64,000 nt of DNA, taken from positions 104,128 through 168,127 of the forward strand of contig VWPU01017666.1 in NCBI GenBank assembly GCA_013398955.1. The letters run 5' to 3'. This stretch comes from Callaeas wilsoni (lineage: Eukaryota; Chordata; Aves; Passeriformes; Callaeidae). Below the pieces are notes generated by a model that had not been told where the DNA came from, made no database searches, and saw only the letters and a list, made by a program, of their open reading frames with translations. Positions within the stretch are counted from its first letter, which is position 1; every line of letters starts with the position of its first letter. Below, one piece after another: positions 28,425 through 40,771 of the stretch. The position numbers and the translations under genes were made by a program.

Positions 28425-28935
28425 TGATTTTCAATTGGTCTTTGGAATCCAGAGAGGTCCCAGTTGACTGGAAGCCAGAAAATGTTGCCCTGGTTTTCAA
28501 GAACGAGAACCCTGGAAACTACAAGCCTATCAGTTTCACTTCAATGCCCACTAAAATCATGGAAAATACTATTCTGGCAAGTATTGAAAAACACCTGGAG
28601 GGCAACACAGTCATCAGTCACAGCCAGTATGGCCTCATGAAGGGGAAGTCCTGCTTATCAAACTCGGTTTCCTTCTATGACAAGGTAACTCGCCTAGTTA
28701 TCTAGGGAAACCAGTCAATGTAATCTTTTTGGACTTCAGCGAAGCTTTTCATACTGTCCCTCACAGTACCCTTCTGGACCAAATGTCCAGCGTTCAGGTA
28801 CATAACCATGTTGTGTGAGGGGTGAGAAATTGGCTCCGGGATTTAAAGACACAGTGCTACCCATCACAGAAGCACAACACTGGAACAGAATTGCTGTTTT
28901 GTGTAAGGAAAAATGCTCTGATTCTTTCATTCCTA
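28425..28935 (+). mobile_element. CR1 LINE fragment with reverse transcriptase remnants
   Basis: The plus-strand frame 28421-28705 encodes a non-LTR reverse transcriptase segment: VPVDWKPENVALVFKN, then NPGNYKPISFTSMPTKIMEN and ISHSQYGLMKGKSCLSN, the usual CR1 fingers motifs. After a stop near 28704 a shifted frame continues with FLDFSEAFHTVPHSTLLD, which corresponds to the motif A region with its catalytic Asp. Near 28865 the sequence resembles the CR1 3' end (AAGCACAACACTGGAACAGA), so an internal deletion seems to join the RT domain to the tail. It is broken by stops and shifts and is not functional. The right boundary is approximate. Confidence 0.82.
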
Positions 28936-31900
28936 CCTATATCGTGAGAGACTGGACTGGAACTCATATTTCTAAAGTGACTATCTTCGCTATATTTTAT
29001 CTCATCCAAACTTTCCTGTCTCAATTATTTTGATACTAAATAAATTCTGAATAGCAAATAGTTGTAAACGGTCATTCTCAAATTATTTATTTGGAGTTAA
29101 TAGTGTAAAACCTGCTTGGAATACACACAATTACTGAACTGCCATATGATTTAGTGTTTGTGATACTTTAAACTGCAGCATTTCTTTAGTATTTGAATAT
29201 ATGACAGTTTGCTACAATGCAAATCATGATGTAAGTTAGGATTAACAGCCTTGCACCTGCCTTGCCTGGAAGGAAAAAAAGAACTTTTACAATGAATCAT
29301 GTCAAGATAGGCTAAATAATTTTATTTTTTTTTAGCTCACAACACAGAAAATAGTGACAGAAAAGCTGTAAGTTACAAACTTTAGATGGGGAGCAGCCTT
29401 TTCCAGCCAATAAGAACAACAAAACATTTTTCATTTGGTATATTCTTGATCTATTTAGACATGCAGACATGGCAGGCATAGCCATTTTTCTTCTGCAAAC
29501 AGGCAGTTAGCAACTGTTTAGTTATACATAAATGGACAGTCATTTAAAGGTCTTTAAGGCACCTCTGTTTTCTGAAGCAGAGCTGAGACAACAAGGACTT
29601 GAAAGAAATTGCTCCAGTTCCACATTGTGTGCTTACTAATAGTGAAAAATATGCTGTGCCTTTCTTTTTGAGAAAAGAAAAAAGAAAAGCTACGTATGAA
29701 AAATTGCTGGGAGGCCAAGCCAAGTCACAGGGCAGCTTACTGTTAATCAGGCACAATTATCTCAAGAGTATTGAGTAATCAGTTTAATCTTTATGACAAG
29801 TTGACCCATGTGACATCAAAAGAAAAAAATAGAATTGGCTTATGAAGTCATTTTAAGTTTTCCATAACTGCACATAAAGATTTACTGGCTACCTGAAATA
29901 TCACAAACCCTCTGGTCAAAGGTCTGAGGTGCAGAACCTACTGTTGCTCACAGCTCTACAAGCCTGTTAAAATTTGAGGTAATGAGAGGGTAAAATGGTG
30001 AGGCTACATGACACACTGTAGTAGGGCTACTGCTGTACTCATGAGAAGGTATTACCTCTTGCTTCCACCAGGGTAAATACAGAAATTTTTTAGATTGATA
30101 CATTGACAGAAGCTAAGGGGTACCCAGAAAGAGTACAGGCACCTTATTTTTCTTCAGGCCAGTAACATGTACTATTTCAAGTCTAGTTCCTAAACATCTC
30201 ATCCTGAGTATCCTATCCCCTCTTACCTCATCGTTGTATACATTTGTTTTGTCTTGTCCTGACTCTACAATGTTCCCCATCCACCAGTGTCATATGAATT
30301 TTCTTTTTCACCCTCCTCATCCTACAACTCCCTTCATTGCTAACACATATCACGGGATTTTGGAAGATTTTTTTTTCCTTCTTTTATTTTCCAAAGCATG
30401 CTAGCCTCTTTACATCTGTACAGATATGACTGATCTGAGAACAAAACTGAGACTTACAGGTAATGGTTAGCCAACAGTTCCTCTATTTTACTGTAATGTC
30501 CATGAAAGCAGAGATCCCAACCAAAGGAAAATAATTTTTTTCCATTAATTTTTTTTTTTCTGAGCAGGAATTTACATTATTTAAACTTCAGTACAGGTCA
30601 AGTTTGCTAAGATTTTGAACAATGTTTTTCAATTACAGGACTAGAGACCTTGCACTAGAATCCAATAGTGCAACCCTCCTATTGTACGCCTCTCTTTGCT
30701 TCAGATCCCAGATACTATCAGAACTTATCACTGCTGGTGAGCAGTTACGCGCTCAAGGGAATCATACAGGAACCTCTTTACTTCCTCAACTAAGCTGCAG
30801 GAAAAGCCAAACTGACAGTGCTTACACTTCCTGAATGCTGCTAAATCATCCCTAAGGATTACTTAACTCCAGGGAATGTAACAGTATCTTTGAGGAGCAA
30901 TCTGTGCATTTGGGATGCTTTTCATATTATACCACATAATAGGTTTTTCGAATAAATAACAAGAGAAAGACTTACTTGGAGGTTCTCATGATTCTAAAAT
31001 GCTTTGTTATTTTAAACTGCAGAAGTTGATCATTATGATTTATTTTGAATATATTCAAAGTAAGGTTTAAGAGCAAAGCATAATTAATTCAGTAATTGCA
31101 CTACCTGCTCAGAAATGTAAATGCAAAATGTGGGCCACATGGAACACATCATATCTTTTATTTGCTATTCTTCAAAGAAAAGTAATCCTAATCACTTTAG
31201 GCTCCTCAGAACCCACTACACAAATGACATTTTAAGATTTTCAAAACAGTACATTTACTACGCTGATGAATGTTAGCCCATGTTATATAGTTTGATTGGT
31301 TCAAAAATCTACAGATTAAATCAATCTTAACGTAGGATGCTGATAGTATTCAAAAAATAAAGGAAAATCTTTTGAATTACTGGAAAAACAATAACTTCCC
31401 TAACCCAGAAATACTTGTAGTAGTCAACATGCTTTTTTTGGTTGTTTTGTGTTTGTTTTCATATGTTTCTTTGTTTGTTTACAATCATATGGAAGTTAAC
31501 TATGCCTGTAGGAAGTTTCTTAGAGTACTGTTTTTCAAAGACAGAAGATGCTGTTGAGGATTTCTCTGTTCCAGGAGTAGATGATGCTCAGAAATCTCAC
31601 TGGTTTTGAAACTCTAAATATCAGGAGCTACTGACTGGCATAGATACTGTTCTCAAACTACCTCATACCTGAAACACAACATCTGCTATCACTGGCAGGT
31701 ATGCCAAGAGTTTTATTCCCAATATCATGATTCTTTCTGCTTTAAAGTAGCTGGGAATATCAAGCACAATGAACCTCTCTGCATATGGACAATGAAAAGC
31801 CTAGAAGATATTGAAATATTGCTAAAACACTTTTGATGGTTAGAAAGCAGAAGATAGTTGTCACCTCAAAAGGGAATTTAAATTTATTTTTATACAGAAA

Positions 31901-32839
31901 CCTAGAAAATATCAAATTATGTATAGTTTTTAAATGAAAGGTTTAATTTCTTTTTAATTTTTTTCTTGTGGTGACAGCCATTTACATAGAATTCCCACAG
32001 ATTTCCCTATATACCTGGCTTGCTTAGAAGTCTGAGCACAAAGCAGTCAGAGTAAAAAATACACTTAAAAGTTACAGACTATCAAAATGCTTTTGCCCGC
32101 AGGGCAGCAGGTTGCACTTAAGTAAAACTAGAAGCAGGCCAGGCTTGCATTAACACTTCTATGTCTTCTTTATCAGAACTCTAGGAAAAATGACTGCTTG
32201 TGAAACAGGTCTGGAAAGTTACCAAGTTCAAGCTTCTAGTCTAGAAATTCCATGCTAACCTACATAGCTAGTAACTTCACTATGTTAAAAGTAATTCCCT
32301 TCTTGATGTAGCAGATATAATAAGATGTGTTTAAAAACAGCATATGGTTACAGATACTGAGAACAGGGAAATTACAAGGGAATGAATAATAATATGTCTG
32401 GCAGAACTGATAAAAGACAAAGCTTAAAGGAATAATGAGAGCGATGACAAATGTAGTGAATATAACATAAACAATTCAATATTATAAAGCAGGATTAGGA
32501 GGCAAAGGCATCATGTAGTTTCAACATTTTTCAGAAACTAAGTGTACACTGTTTGCTATAATTGACTAGAACCTGATTAAGGAGAAAGCTGAAAAAGCAT
32601 TAAATTATAAAGAAAAACAGTGTATAACCAAGCCCCTGAATTTTGCTTTCTGCTAGGAGTGTTTAACCAATAACGTAATAAAAAATTGAATTTTTTCAGA
32701 GTAAGATTTTAAACAAAATAATACTGAATATGAAGAGCTTTGTAGTAATGTACCAATTTCACTATTAGTAATATTTTCAGAACATATTTCATATGTTAGG
32801 CAGTCTTAAAGGAAATAATGAAATATTGAACACATTTTA

Positions 32840-33039
32840 GGCAGTGAAAGTAAGTGACTCCATAAAGGGACGAAAATCTACTTCAGTAAAGTATTTTTTT
32901 AATGTATGTTTTTCTTCATCATTAATAGAAGTAAATCCAGTTAGCTGCTGTGTAGTAGCAGATGTGTTGTTAACATTAATATCTGGTTCTGTTGGGTTTT
33001 GTCTTTCAAATGTCTTTGTGAGTTCCATGATCCACATAC
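32840..33039 (-). CDS. candidate linker exon D of the EYS-like gene; 3' end unresolved
   Basis: An open frame on the minus strand follows a plausible acceptor (CTTTTCTGTTTGTGTAAG|GT). Its entry phase is 1, which fits the phase-1 donor of exon C and gives a Gly codon at the junction. The frame runs 66 codons to a TAA at 32837-32839. The product is polar, rich in Asn, Thr and Ser, has no cysteine, and includes NVNNTSATTQQLTGF and a charged stretch ending VDFRPFMESL. This would suit the low-complexity region between the EGF and laminin G parts of EYS. The weak point is the 3' side. No strong donor precedes the stop: GTAGAT at 32881 would end the exon at 32882 in phase 0, and GTCACT nearby is poor. 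It may be a real exon with a weak donor, an alternative terminal exon, or a chance open frame. Confidence 0.38.
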
Positions 33040-33341
33040 CTTACACAAACAGAAAAGTCAAAGCAATACTCAATTCCTCTGCCAAGACCAAAAGTACAAG
33101 TAAGCAGAATAGTATATATTAAGGAAAGGAGAAAAGTTTGCATCCTATCCCAAAACAGACATCTAAAGCAGATGGTGCCATTTTTCTTCATTTACTACAG
33201 AGTGATATAGTTTGCACAGATTAATTAACGGATAGCTACAGGTAAGATAAATCCCACTCTTGGTGACTAACTAGATACTTGCATGGAAGTAAATTCTAAG
33301 AGTCTTTATAGAAAGGCAATTCTGTCCTAACAATTTCAGGG

Positions 33342-33532
33342 CATCACAGAATCCCAGAATAACTGAGGTTTGAAGGGACCTCTGGAGTTTATCTAATTTA
33401 ACCTCACTTGCTCACAGTAGGGTCAGCTACAACAGGTTTCTCAGGACATTGACCAGTTCAATTGTAAAAATCTCCAAGGATGGAAACTGCAATCGCTCTG
33501 GGCAACCTGTTTCAATACTTGGCTGCCCTAAC
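33342..33532 (-). mobile_element. CR1 LINE, very short 3' end
   Basis: Read on the minus strand this is the last ~190 bases of a CR1: a segment matching GGGCAACCTGTTTCA in complement, then CTCCAGAGGTCCCTTCAAAC and the terminus ending TTCTGTGATGCC. The 5' truncation point abuts a GA-rich simple repeat at 33533-33653. The fragment lies in the intron between exon C and candidate exon D. Confidence 0.82.
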
Positions 33533-33653
33533 AGGAAAGAAAGAAAGAAAAAGAGGGAAAGAGAGGAAATAGAGGAAGGAAAGAGAGGAAGAAAGGTGAG
33601 GAAGGCAGGCAGGAAAGCACAAAGGCAGGAAGGCAGGAAGGAAGGCAGGAAAG
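33533..33653 (+). repeat. GA-rich (GAAA/GGAA/GGCA) simple repeat
   Basis: A 121-base, nearly pure purine tract of AAAG, GGAA and GCAGGAAG motifs directly after the truncated CR1. It creates spurious Lys/Arg/Glu-rich and Ser/Leu/Phe/Pro-rich open frames on the two strands, which should not be annotated as genes. Confidence 0.93.
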
Positions 33654-34410
33654 TCCCCTGCATTCAATTTGTTTCAATTGTTGCTTCTTGGGCATTACTT
33701 GCTGGCAGAGCATGGGAGACTGAAAAAGTCATACAGAACTTCGCAGAGTGCTAACAGCCATATGATTAAAAGCTTAGATTGTCCCCTCTGGTCACATGAA
33801 AGCATTTCTAGAACTTTTTTTTTTTTTCCTAAGAATAAATGTATTTACAAAACATTATTTGCCACAAGCAATGTCACAGCAGTGGAAAAGCACACCTGGA
33901 GACCAGATAAAAGAATATATTTTTCTGACAGGTATATCCCATCTCTCATAGTCCTTTTCTAGAGGTCTCTGCTACTCTAAGCTAATTTAGAACTTGCTGT
34001 AATGTATCTATTTATTGTCAGATGAGAATAACTATTCTAAAATATATGAAAAATAATAGCACCCATTTTTCAGAGAGTGCAAATTATCTGGGTGGGTCAT
34101 CAGTAATTTTTCTCAAGTTTTAGTAATACAAGTTGTTAATAAATACACTAAGTCTGTAAGTATACAAGAGTACATCAGGTTTAACAGCTTGACACATTTC
34201 TTCTACTATGGATACACCAGTGTATTAAAGATCTTACTCATCCAAGACCATTTCTCACTTAGCTTTTTAATAGTCCTATTTCTTCCTATAAAAAAGACAT
34301 AGATGTTCTTGTTCATCAACATAAGTGCAGCTATTACTTTTGGGGATGCATTGTTGTTCCTTATCTATTTTTTCCACTATAAAACCCAATCAAACTAACA
34401 AAACTCCCCA

Positions 34411-34446
34411 AAACAACAACAAAAGCAGCAACAACAACAACAACAA
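34411..34446. repeat. (AAC)n-like simple repeat
   Basis: AACAACAAC blocks interrupted by AAAAGCAGC, within a longer A/C-rich stretch. It yields an Asn-rich false open frame. Confidence 0.87.
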
Positions 34447-35208
34447 ACCCCAAACCCCAAAACTCCTTTTAGGTCATATCTTGATCAGCTGGAAATCCAC
34501 AGTGGTATGCTCAGACAACTTGACCTCTTGAGTACAGGCACAGTATCATGAAGCAATGCTGGCAGTATGAATTTTATCTGTGCATTTATGTATGCATATT
34601 GGGAATGAAATCTATGTAGACAAGCATTCACAGGAAAACTATATTCTATACTCACAAAAATGTTTTATTTGTCTTTTGGTGCCTTTACACATATCTTTCC
34701 TGGTCTAGAATACTTTTTTACCCCCTAAGTGATTTAAATCAATTATATAAAATAGTTTTTTCCAACACAAGCCCCCAAGCAAAGAATGGAAAGCAAAGAA
34801 ACCAAAAAACCTCTCCTTGGCTTTACGGGTATTCATTTTGTTTTATAAAAGTATAGTATAAAAATGTAGACCAAACCAATCAGTATTCCCTAATATTTAA
34901 TTACAGAATTCTTAGGTTTTTCTGTGTCACTTTAATTCCCTGAATTTATTTCTGAAATGTTGTAATGTTCTTAAAATAATGCTGCTTTTCAAAAATGCAG
35001 CCATCATTTGTCTCATTTTGGAATGAGAAGTGGCAAGTTAATTATACTACATACAAAAAAATTTCATCTCAAGAGATATACATTTTTCTCTGTACCTATC
35101 TTACATTAAAAATGTTAATTATACTTATATACTGCAACCACAGAGATACCTCCTGAGTTTATATGTAAGTATGATGAAAGGAACACCTGAAATCCTGAAA
35201 AGATTATT

Positions 35209-35447
35209 GTAGTGGGGTGAAACTGTTCAATTGCTGATCTCCTGCCAGCATTGTAGCAACCTCCAACCTACTTCTATATTGATCTAGTAGCCTGTGTGGC
35301 AGAACGTGAAGAATAGCCATCTGTGTCAGGTACGGCAGCAGGTGCCATATCAGCTGCTGCCGGATGACAATAAATCTCTTTCAAGCACCTGCCAACTTTG
35401 ACAGACACTTTTATCTTTATATAAAAACACCCCACCGCCTCAAAAAG
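35209..35447 (+). mobile_element. LTR-like remnant
   Basis: Starts TGTAGTGGGGTGAAACTG, similar in style to avian LTR ends. It continues with CTGATCTCCTGCCAGCATTG and contains AATAAA at 35369-35374 within CGGATGACAATAAATCTC, followed by a U5-like tail. No matching flanking duplication was found, so the right end is a guess. It lies in the intron between exon C and candidate exon D, opposite to the gene's direction. Confidence 0.35.
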
Positions 35448-37115
35448 TTCTCTGAATAGAAATGAGAAACTCAACAGAACACCAGCTGATAAAGGCAAGA
35501 AACTGACTCCACTGCAGATGTACTGTGAAGTCTAGGTAACAGGGCTTACTTATGAGCTCTTTATCATGCACAGAACTCATTTGTTTCAGTACAGTATTGC
35601 TAATATACTTCTATAAGGCAGAACTTGAAGTAGGATAACAGGCATGTAAAAATAAATTGTTTGTCATTAAAATTTGACAAATTTCTGTTTGCACAGATAT
35701 GACTTGTGCCAATCAAACCAAGTAGGGTATCTCAACATTAGGGGATTCAAACAATGACAACTTTTCAGCGTATCCATCAGTAAGTCTATACCTGAAGTTT
35801 TTGTAGGAAGAAGATATGCATAAAAACACTTGATCAGATTGTTTTAAAAATAATTTAAGAGTCTCACCTACATTTATGAATAGATGTGTTTTGAACTCAG
35901 AACTACGATTAACTATGTTGGTGAAAAGTAGTTCCTGAGATACACTACTCAGCTGAAGGTTTCAGAAAGCACCCTGACTTCATGAACGACAGATCTCCAT
36001 AACTGGATCATGCAGTTTTGTCTCCAGTATTACTTGAATTTCCTCTGTTGTCAGCTGTTTAACAGTAGCTAATAATTTTTTCAAGTTTATATTTGTCTCT
36101 TTAAAGAACATAAGTGATGAAAATGATGATTATAAAGAGAGGGTCTTTGAAGAAAAATAGACAATATCATTTAAAAAATGGAATATGAGTATGTGATTCT
36201 TATGAAGGAAAAGGCCGAACAAGCAGTTCAATCAATTAATCCCAATAGAATTCTGTATACCAAAAACCAACATTCTCTAAAACTCGTTTACTCAAATTAA
36301 AAAATATTTAAAAACAAAAAAACCAAAACAACAAAACAGGATTCTTGGCTGATTTTTTATACAAGTAATCACTTTGAGGAGATATATAAGCAAAAAAATC
36401 TGAAACTGTCTGTAAAGAGAATGCCTGATACACGCTATCTGTATAATACTATTTTTACTAAAATGAAGAGGCCACAATGAAGGTACAATCTTCACAATAA
36501 AATGTTGCACTTCTGTTACTTTTTACTTTTTTGAAAATGTTTTTAAAATAAAAGTATAGGCAATTTTTGGCTTCCCAAAAACATCACTGCAAACAATTAG
36601 AATGGCAGAGACTTTGAGAGGTTTGTCCACTATATTTTTAGTCAAAAAAAATCTAGATGCACAGAAAAAGAAGCACTCAGAAAACATGTGAACTAGGAAA
36701 AGAGAATCAAAGTCCCCATGGAGTAAGGCAAATTATCTTTCTCTCCTGCTGACTAGCCAAGGAAGAAGGGAAGATTGGCATTAGAATCAGAGATTACTGA
36801 ACACAATATGAGGCATATGAAATTGTACACTCTGGAAAACTGAAAACCTAGCTAAGGGAAAGTGGAGTTCTCCTTTACTGGATGTGAAAGATGCTGGGAA
36901 AAATTCTTTTGAGAGAAAAGAGTAATTTTACAGTTACATATAAATGCAACTAAGAAAGGATGTTGGAGTAAGTTAAAAAAAAAATAGAAGGGAATACATG
37001 ATAAAAAAAATCTTAATAATTAAAATTAATACATTTCAAATATTCTTACCATTTTAGAAGCATTAATAGAGAAAGAATTTGATATATGCATTGTTCAGAA
37101 GCTCTTTCTACCTAC

Positions 37116-37368
37116 CTTGGGACACCTCTCCTGTATGAAAATCAGGAGAAACATGTTTAGACCAAAGTTCCATAGACACAGCCAGGGCTGATGGAAGGTC
37201 ATTGTCTAAAATTTCAGCAGGAAACACTTCAGCCACTTCAGTGACAATTTTCTTGCTTTGAGGCATAGTAGGTAAACAGGTGATGTTGTTTATTCCATCA
37301 ACACAAAGAAACCCAGTGGAGCAGGAGTGTATAAGACAATCATTGTAATTAAGCTCACAGCTTCGTCC
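37116..37368 (-). CDS. EYS: EGF end plus linker exon C of an EYS-like gene (partial CDS)
   Basis: Internal exon of 253 bases on the minus strand. The acceptor is TTCTCTTTCAG|GGA and the donor is GTCCCAAG|GTAGGT. It enters in phase 0, matching exon B, and leaves in phase 1. It begins GRSCE, closing the EGF of exon B, and opens a third module (LNYNDC, IHSC, FLC, NITC). That module stops after its fourth cysteine: the expected C5 and C6 are absent. About 55 cysteine-free residues follow (starting LPTMPQSKK), rich in acidic, Ser and Val residues, and they look like a linker. In EYS the N-terminal EGF cluster is followed by a long non-EGF region before the laminin G domains, so this exon would sit at that border. 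The border position is the main reason for preferring EYS over Crumbs, Notch or fibrillin-like genes. Confidence 0.7.
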
Positions 37369-40300
37369 CTGAAAGAGAATTTTCAAAAAAAAGCCATTTT
37401 TTTGAAGGTAATTTACATTTCATAGTGATGTTAGTTATGATTATTGATTCTTTTGATTCAAAAATATTCTTTGCTTCTATTAAGCTGTTCACACTTTCAA
37501 AAGGAAAGATAATATGGAAAATATTCCTTAACTAATTTAATAGTATAGTTATATATTTTAATTTTTAACTAAGTGGCATTTTGATAATCAGTGAAAATAA
37601 TTTCCCCACAGACTTGTAATTGCCAAGTATCAAAGACAGTGCTGTTACCAGTAATAAAAACTGGTTAAAATAATAATCTTCAGTTAGCATGTAGGTTTAC
37701 AAAAGATTTTTACAGTGGACTTAGCTGTCTAAAAACCTATGGCTTGCTCTGACTTGCAAGCTAATGTTCTTACTTTTTGTACATTGCAGCCCATTGTTTG
37801 TTGTCTGTTGTTGCCAAATCTGCTTACAGCTCCCTGTTAATACCTTGCATTCACAGATGCATAGAAAAGGAAAAATATAGTGGCAGTCTTGAATTGGACC
37901 AGGCATTCATTTCTTATTTTTATCAAGAGTAACAATTCATGGGAAGTCTGAAATATCCTCCCTAGTAATAAAGTAAAAATGTTCATATTCAGTGGTCTGT
38001 AAAAAAGGCAAGGAATAATTATGTGAATTAAATGCATTCTTGAAGTGTGAAATAAATATATGGTGAAGTCAGGCCTGGGTTCATTTTATTTTCACTTCTG
38101 TTGCAATGAACTAATAGCTACGTGAAGAGAGACAGCTAACAGCTGTCCCAGAAGGATACTACATATCTGGATAACTTTAAATATGCACACTGTCATCCCT
38201 GAAGACATATATCTCTGACAACATATCATCATGATATAATTTCTGACTGAATCTTCTGCAACTGGGGCATATGTAAAAAAATCCAAGCCTTCTCTAGAGC
38301 TCAAGAAGCATGTGTTCATTACACACTTTCCTTCAGACAAATGCTTAAATAGTCTTTTCATGTCTACCTAGGTAACTATTCACACAGAACTTGGGACAAC
38401 TTACATTTTCTGAGATATCTTTCAACGCTATTATATTAATTTATGATATTAAGACAATAGGAAGGACAAGAGAGAGAGAGGAAGAAATGTGGACATGAAA
38501 ATTGAAATTCCTTTTTTTACAAGTAGTTTAAATTTTTCAGAGTTTAAAGCAGAAGAGGTTAAATTGATGGGTTTTGCATGATTTAGATACATTCATGCTT
38601 GTTTCAATCAACTTCTTAATTTGTTTTGGCAAGCAGATGAGCTATCTGGTAAATTCACGGCATCTTATAAAATCACTCACTATATTGGTATTCCGAAGCA
38701 CAAAGGAACAACAGGCCAATTAATATGTCCGTTCCAATGCATTTCCTCCCTGCTCTCTTCTAATTCCACACATAGAGCAAATGATCAGTTTGAGCAAGCT
38801 CATAATCATTCTTAATCCTATAAAATTTAAGTTTCTTTCTGACTTTCCTGTGACAGATTAGTACATTTTTATGACTACTCCATTTAATGGTGAAGGGCAT
38901 TTGATTACAATTTTATGACTCATAGAAACAAAGCAGATGTGGATAACCTCCAGTGTGCATGAAGGGTACATTAAGTAGTCATAGATAAATTTGATAGCAT
39001 TGAAAGTGCCTGTAAATGCCTTAACAGTTTCCATGCGGGGGGATGGAATCATTTAGCTTGTGCAGATTTGTATTTAAAAGTAGGTATATGTCTATAGATG
39101 GTTCCACTTAAAAAGTAAACATTTATTTCATATACCACTGGCTATGCTTTTCTTCTCAAAATTATGAGAGATTTCACAATCCACGCTTTATGATCCATAC
39201 TTTGGATAGCAGTACAGACATAGACTACAGAAGATTTATATGCACACTGTAGCTGTAGTTCCTTGAATACTTATTTCTCTGTGAGTTTCACTGTTTTACT
39301 CCACACCTACTCATGGTTAGGAACCAGAACCCATTGGGTCCTAACAAATATACCTCTTGAGGTGTTTAGACCATAACTTCTTCTCTTTGACACTGAAGAT
39401 AGGTATGTTAAAAATGTTTCTGTGGCGGTTCCCCCACTGTGTTTTCTTACTTTTATATTCCTTCCCACAGCATAGTGGAATTGGAGGGACTGAAGATGGA
39501 AAAATGAATAATAGAATAAAAAGCAAAGATGATACATCTTAAATTTCAGCTGCTTCAAAGGCTTGTTACTTTTTCTTCTGCAAGGACTTGCTTGTTCTGC
39601 AACATACTGTACAATTAATACTCAAACTATGCACTAATAGAAAAACTGCCCCCATGGGTTAAATATCTATCTAGCTCCATCATCAGTGAGCTATTAATGA
39701 ATACTTTGGGAAGAAAACAGGAAGAAAACAAGCAGAGCTTGCATCTAGTAACTCACCAAATATACCATTCCAACTTTTGGCTATAAGTAAATAAAAGACT
39801 CCCTAGGCCAGGGTAACATTCAGAAGAGTAATTTGAATAACAATGAATCTATCCTCCTTCTAACCCATTTTTGGGTTTATTTGTACTTCTGGTCTCTACA
39901 GTGTCATGCAACACTGACTTGTACCAATAAATTTTGCACCAATTGAAAAAATAATTTCTCTAAACAGATTTTAAGCTTTCTCTCTGGTGGTTTTATTTGG
40001 CATTCAGAAGTTTTTTTTTTTTTTTTTGGTGAGACATAAATGCTAAAAATATTGTGTAACTGTTCTTCATTACAGTTGTTCATGTAAGATAAGCATGAAT
40101 ATTTAATGAAAAAAATGAGATTATTTTAACATAAGGGTCTGACTGTTTTCCATATAAAAAGACTGTGGCCCTCAAGTGATATATCCTTCATCATCGCTTG
40201 ACATAGTTTTGAAAGCTAATCTGCTTTAGAAGACAAAAAGACAGCAGTTACCATGGTCTGTGTGTAGTATCAATGGTACCCATTCTACTCTGTAAAAACC

Positions 40301-40646
40301 ACCCTACAAAAATGGTATTCATTTTTAGTTTTTTCCTTCTCAGGATACTTTGTCAGTAAATTTAGTCAGATTATTTGCATTTTTAAGATCCATTTTTGAC
40401 CTACCAAGCCCTTATGGTAAAATATAGGCTTTACAAAATTGTAGACAAAAAGTCACTGGAACAGGGAGAAATTCCTGGTGAATTCCATGAACATAGCATA
40501 CGTCACTTCTGTGATTCCATTTCATTCAAGAAGTATATCAACAATTATAAGCAAGCTTAAAAAGAAAAAGGCTTACAGTGCAATTTTCTGTGCAATGAGG
40601 AATATCCAGGTAAAGGGAAAGATAAGAAAGAATTTCAGCATCTCAC
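37369..40646 (-). other. intron between exons B and C (phase 0)
   Basis: About 3.3 kb, GTGAGA...TTTCAG on the minus strand. It holds a T18 run and otherwise unremarkable AT-rich sequence. Confidence 0.7.
40011..40028. repeat. homopolymer T18
   Basis: Eighteen consecutive T residues in the intron between exons C and B. No poly(A) signal lies at a suitable distance on the minus strand, so it is not read as a retrocopy tail. Confidence 0.9.
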
Positions 40647-40771
40647 CACAAATCCTGGCTTGCAAAAACAGGAATAACCGAAGCTGGGCTCCTTCTGAAC
40701 ACAGATGCCATGTATGCAGGGGTTGGATATGCACTCATCAACATCCAGCTCGCAGTGGAGGCCTTCCCATC
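40647..40771 (-). CDS. EYS: EGF-like exon B of an EYS-like gene (partial CDS)
   Basis: Internal exon of 125 bases on the minus strand. The acceptor is TTTTCTGACAG|GA after a clear pyrimidine tract, and the donor is TTTGTG|GTGAGA. It enters in phase 1 and leaves in phase 0. The first two bases complete the Gly codon left open by exon A, giving the standard EGF end GWEGLHC. A further calcium-binding EGF follows: ELDVDEC, then cysteines in SNPC, HGIC, GYSC and FC, ending KPGFV. The sixth cysteine is supplied by exon C (GRSC). The C3-C4 loop ([10 protein letters not shown]) is slightly longer than the usual ADxxNGY form. The plus strand carries a 175-codon open frame across this exon (40478-41005); I read it as the antisense shadow of coding sequence because it shows no domain. 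Confidence 0.75.

Larger units (their letters stand above)
22179..32836 (-). other. intronic or 3' sequence, no gene recognised
   Basis: AT-rich DNA between the solo LTR and candidate exon D. Apart from the CR1 reverse transcriptase fragment at 28.4 kb and the hairpin at 27.9 kb I see no structured feature. No EGF-like or laminin G-like exon was found on the minus strand here, so the next exon of the gene probably lies beyond the left edge. Confidence 0.55.
33040..37115 (-). other. intron between exon C and candidate exon D
   Basis: About 4.1 kb if exon D is real. It contains a CR1 end, a GA-rich repeat, an (AAC)n stretch and an LTR-like remnant. It starts GTAGGT next to exon C and ends at TTTGTGTAAG before the candidate exon. 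Confidence 0.45.

Noticed and set aside
33427..33754. Lys/Arg/Glu-rich and Ser/Leu/Phe/Pro-rich open frames
   Set aside because: Both are translations of the GA-rich simple repeat on its two strands.
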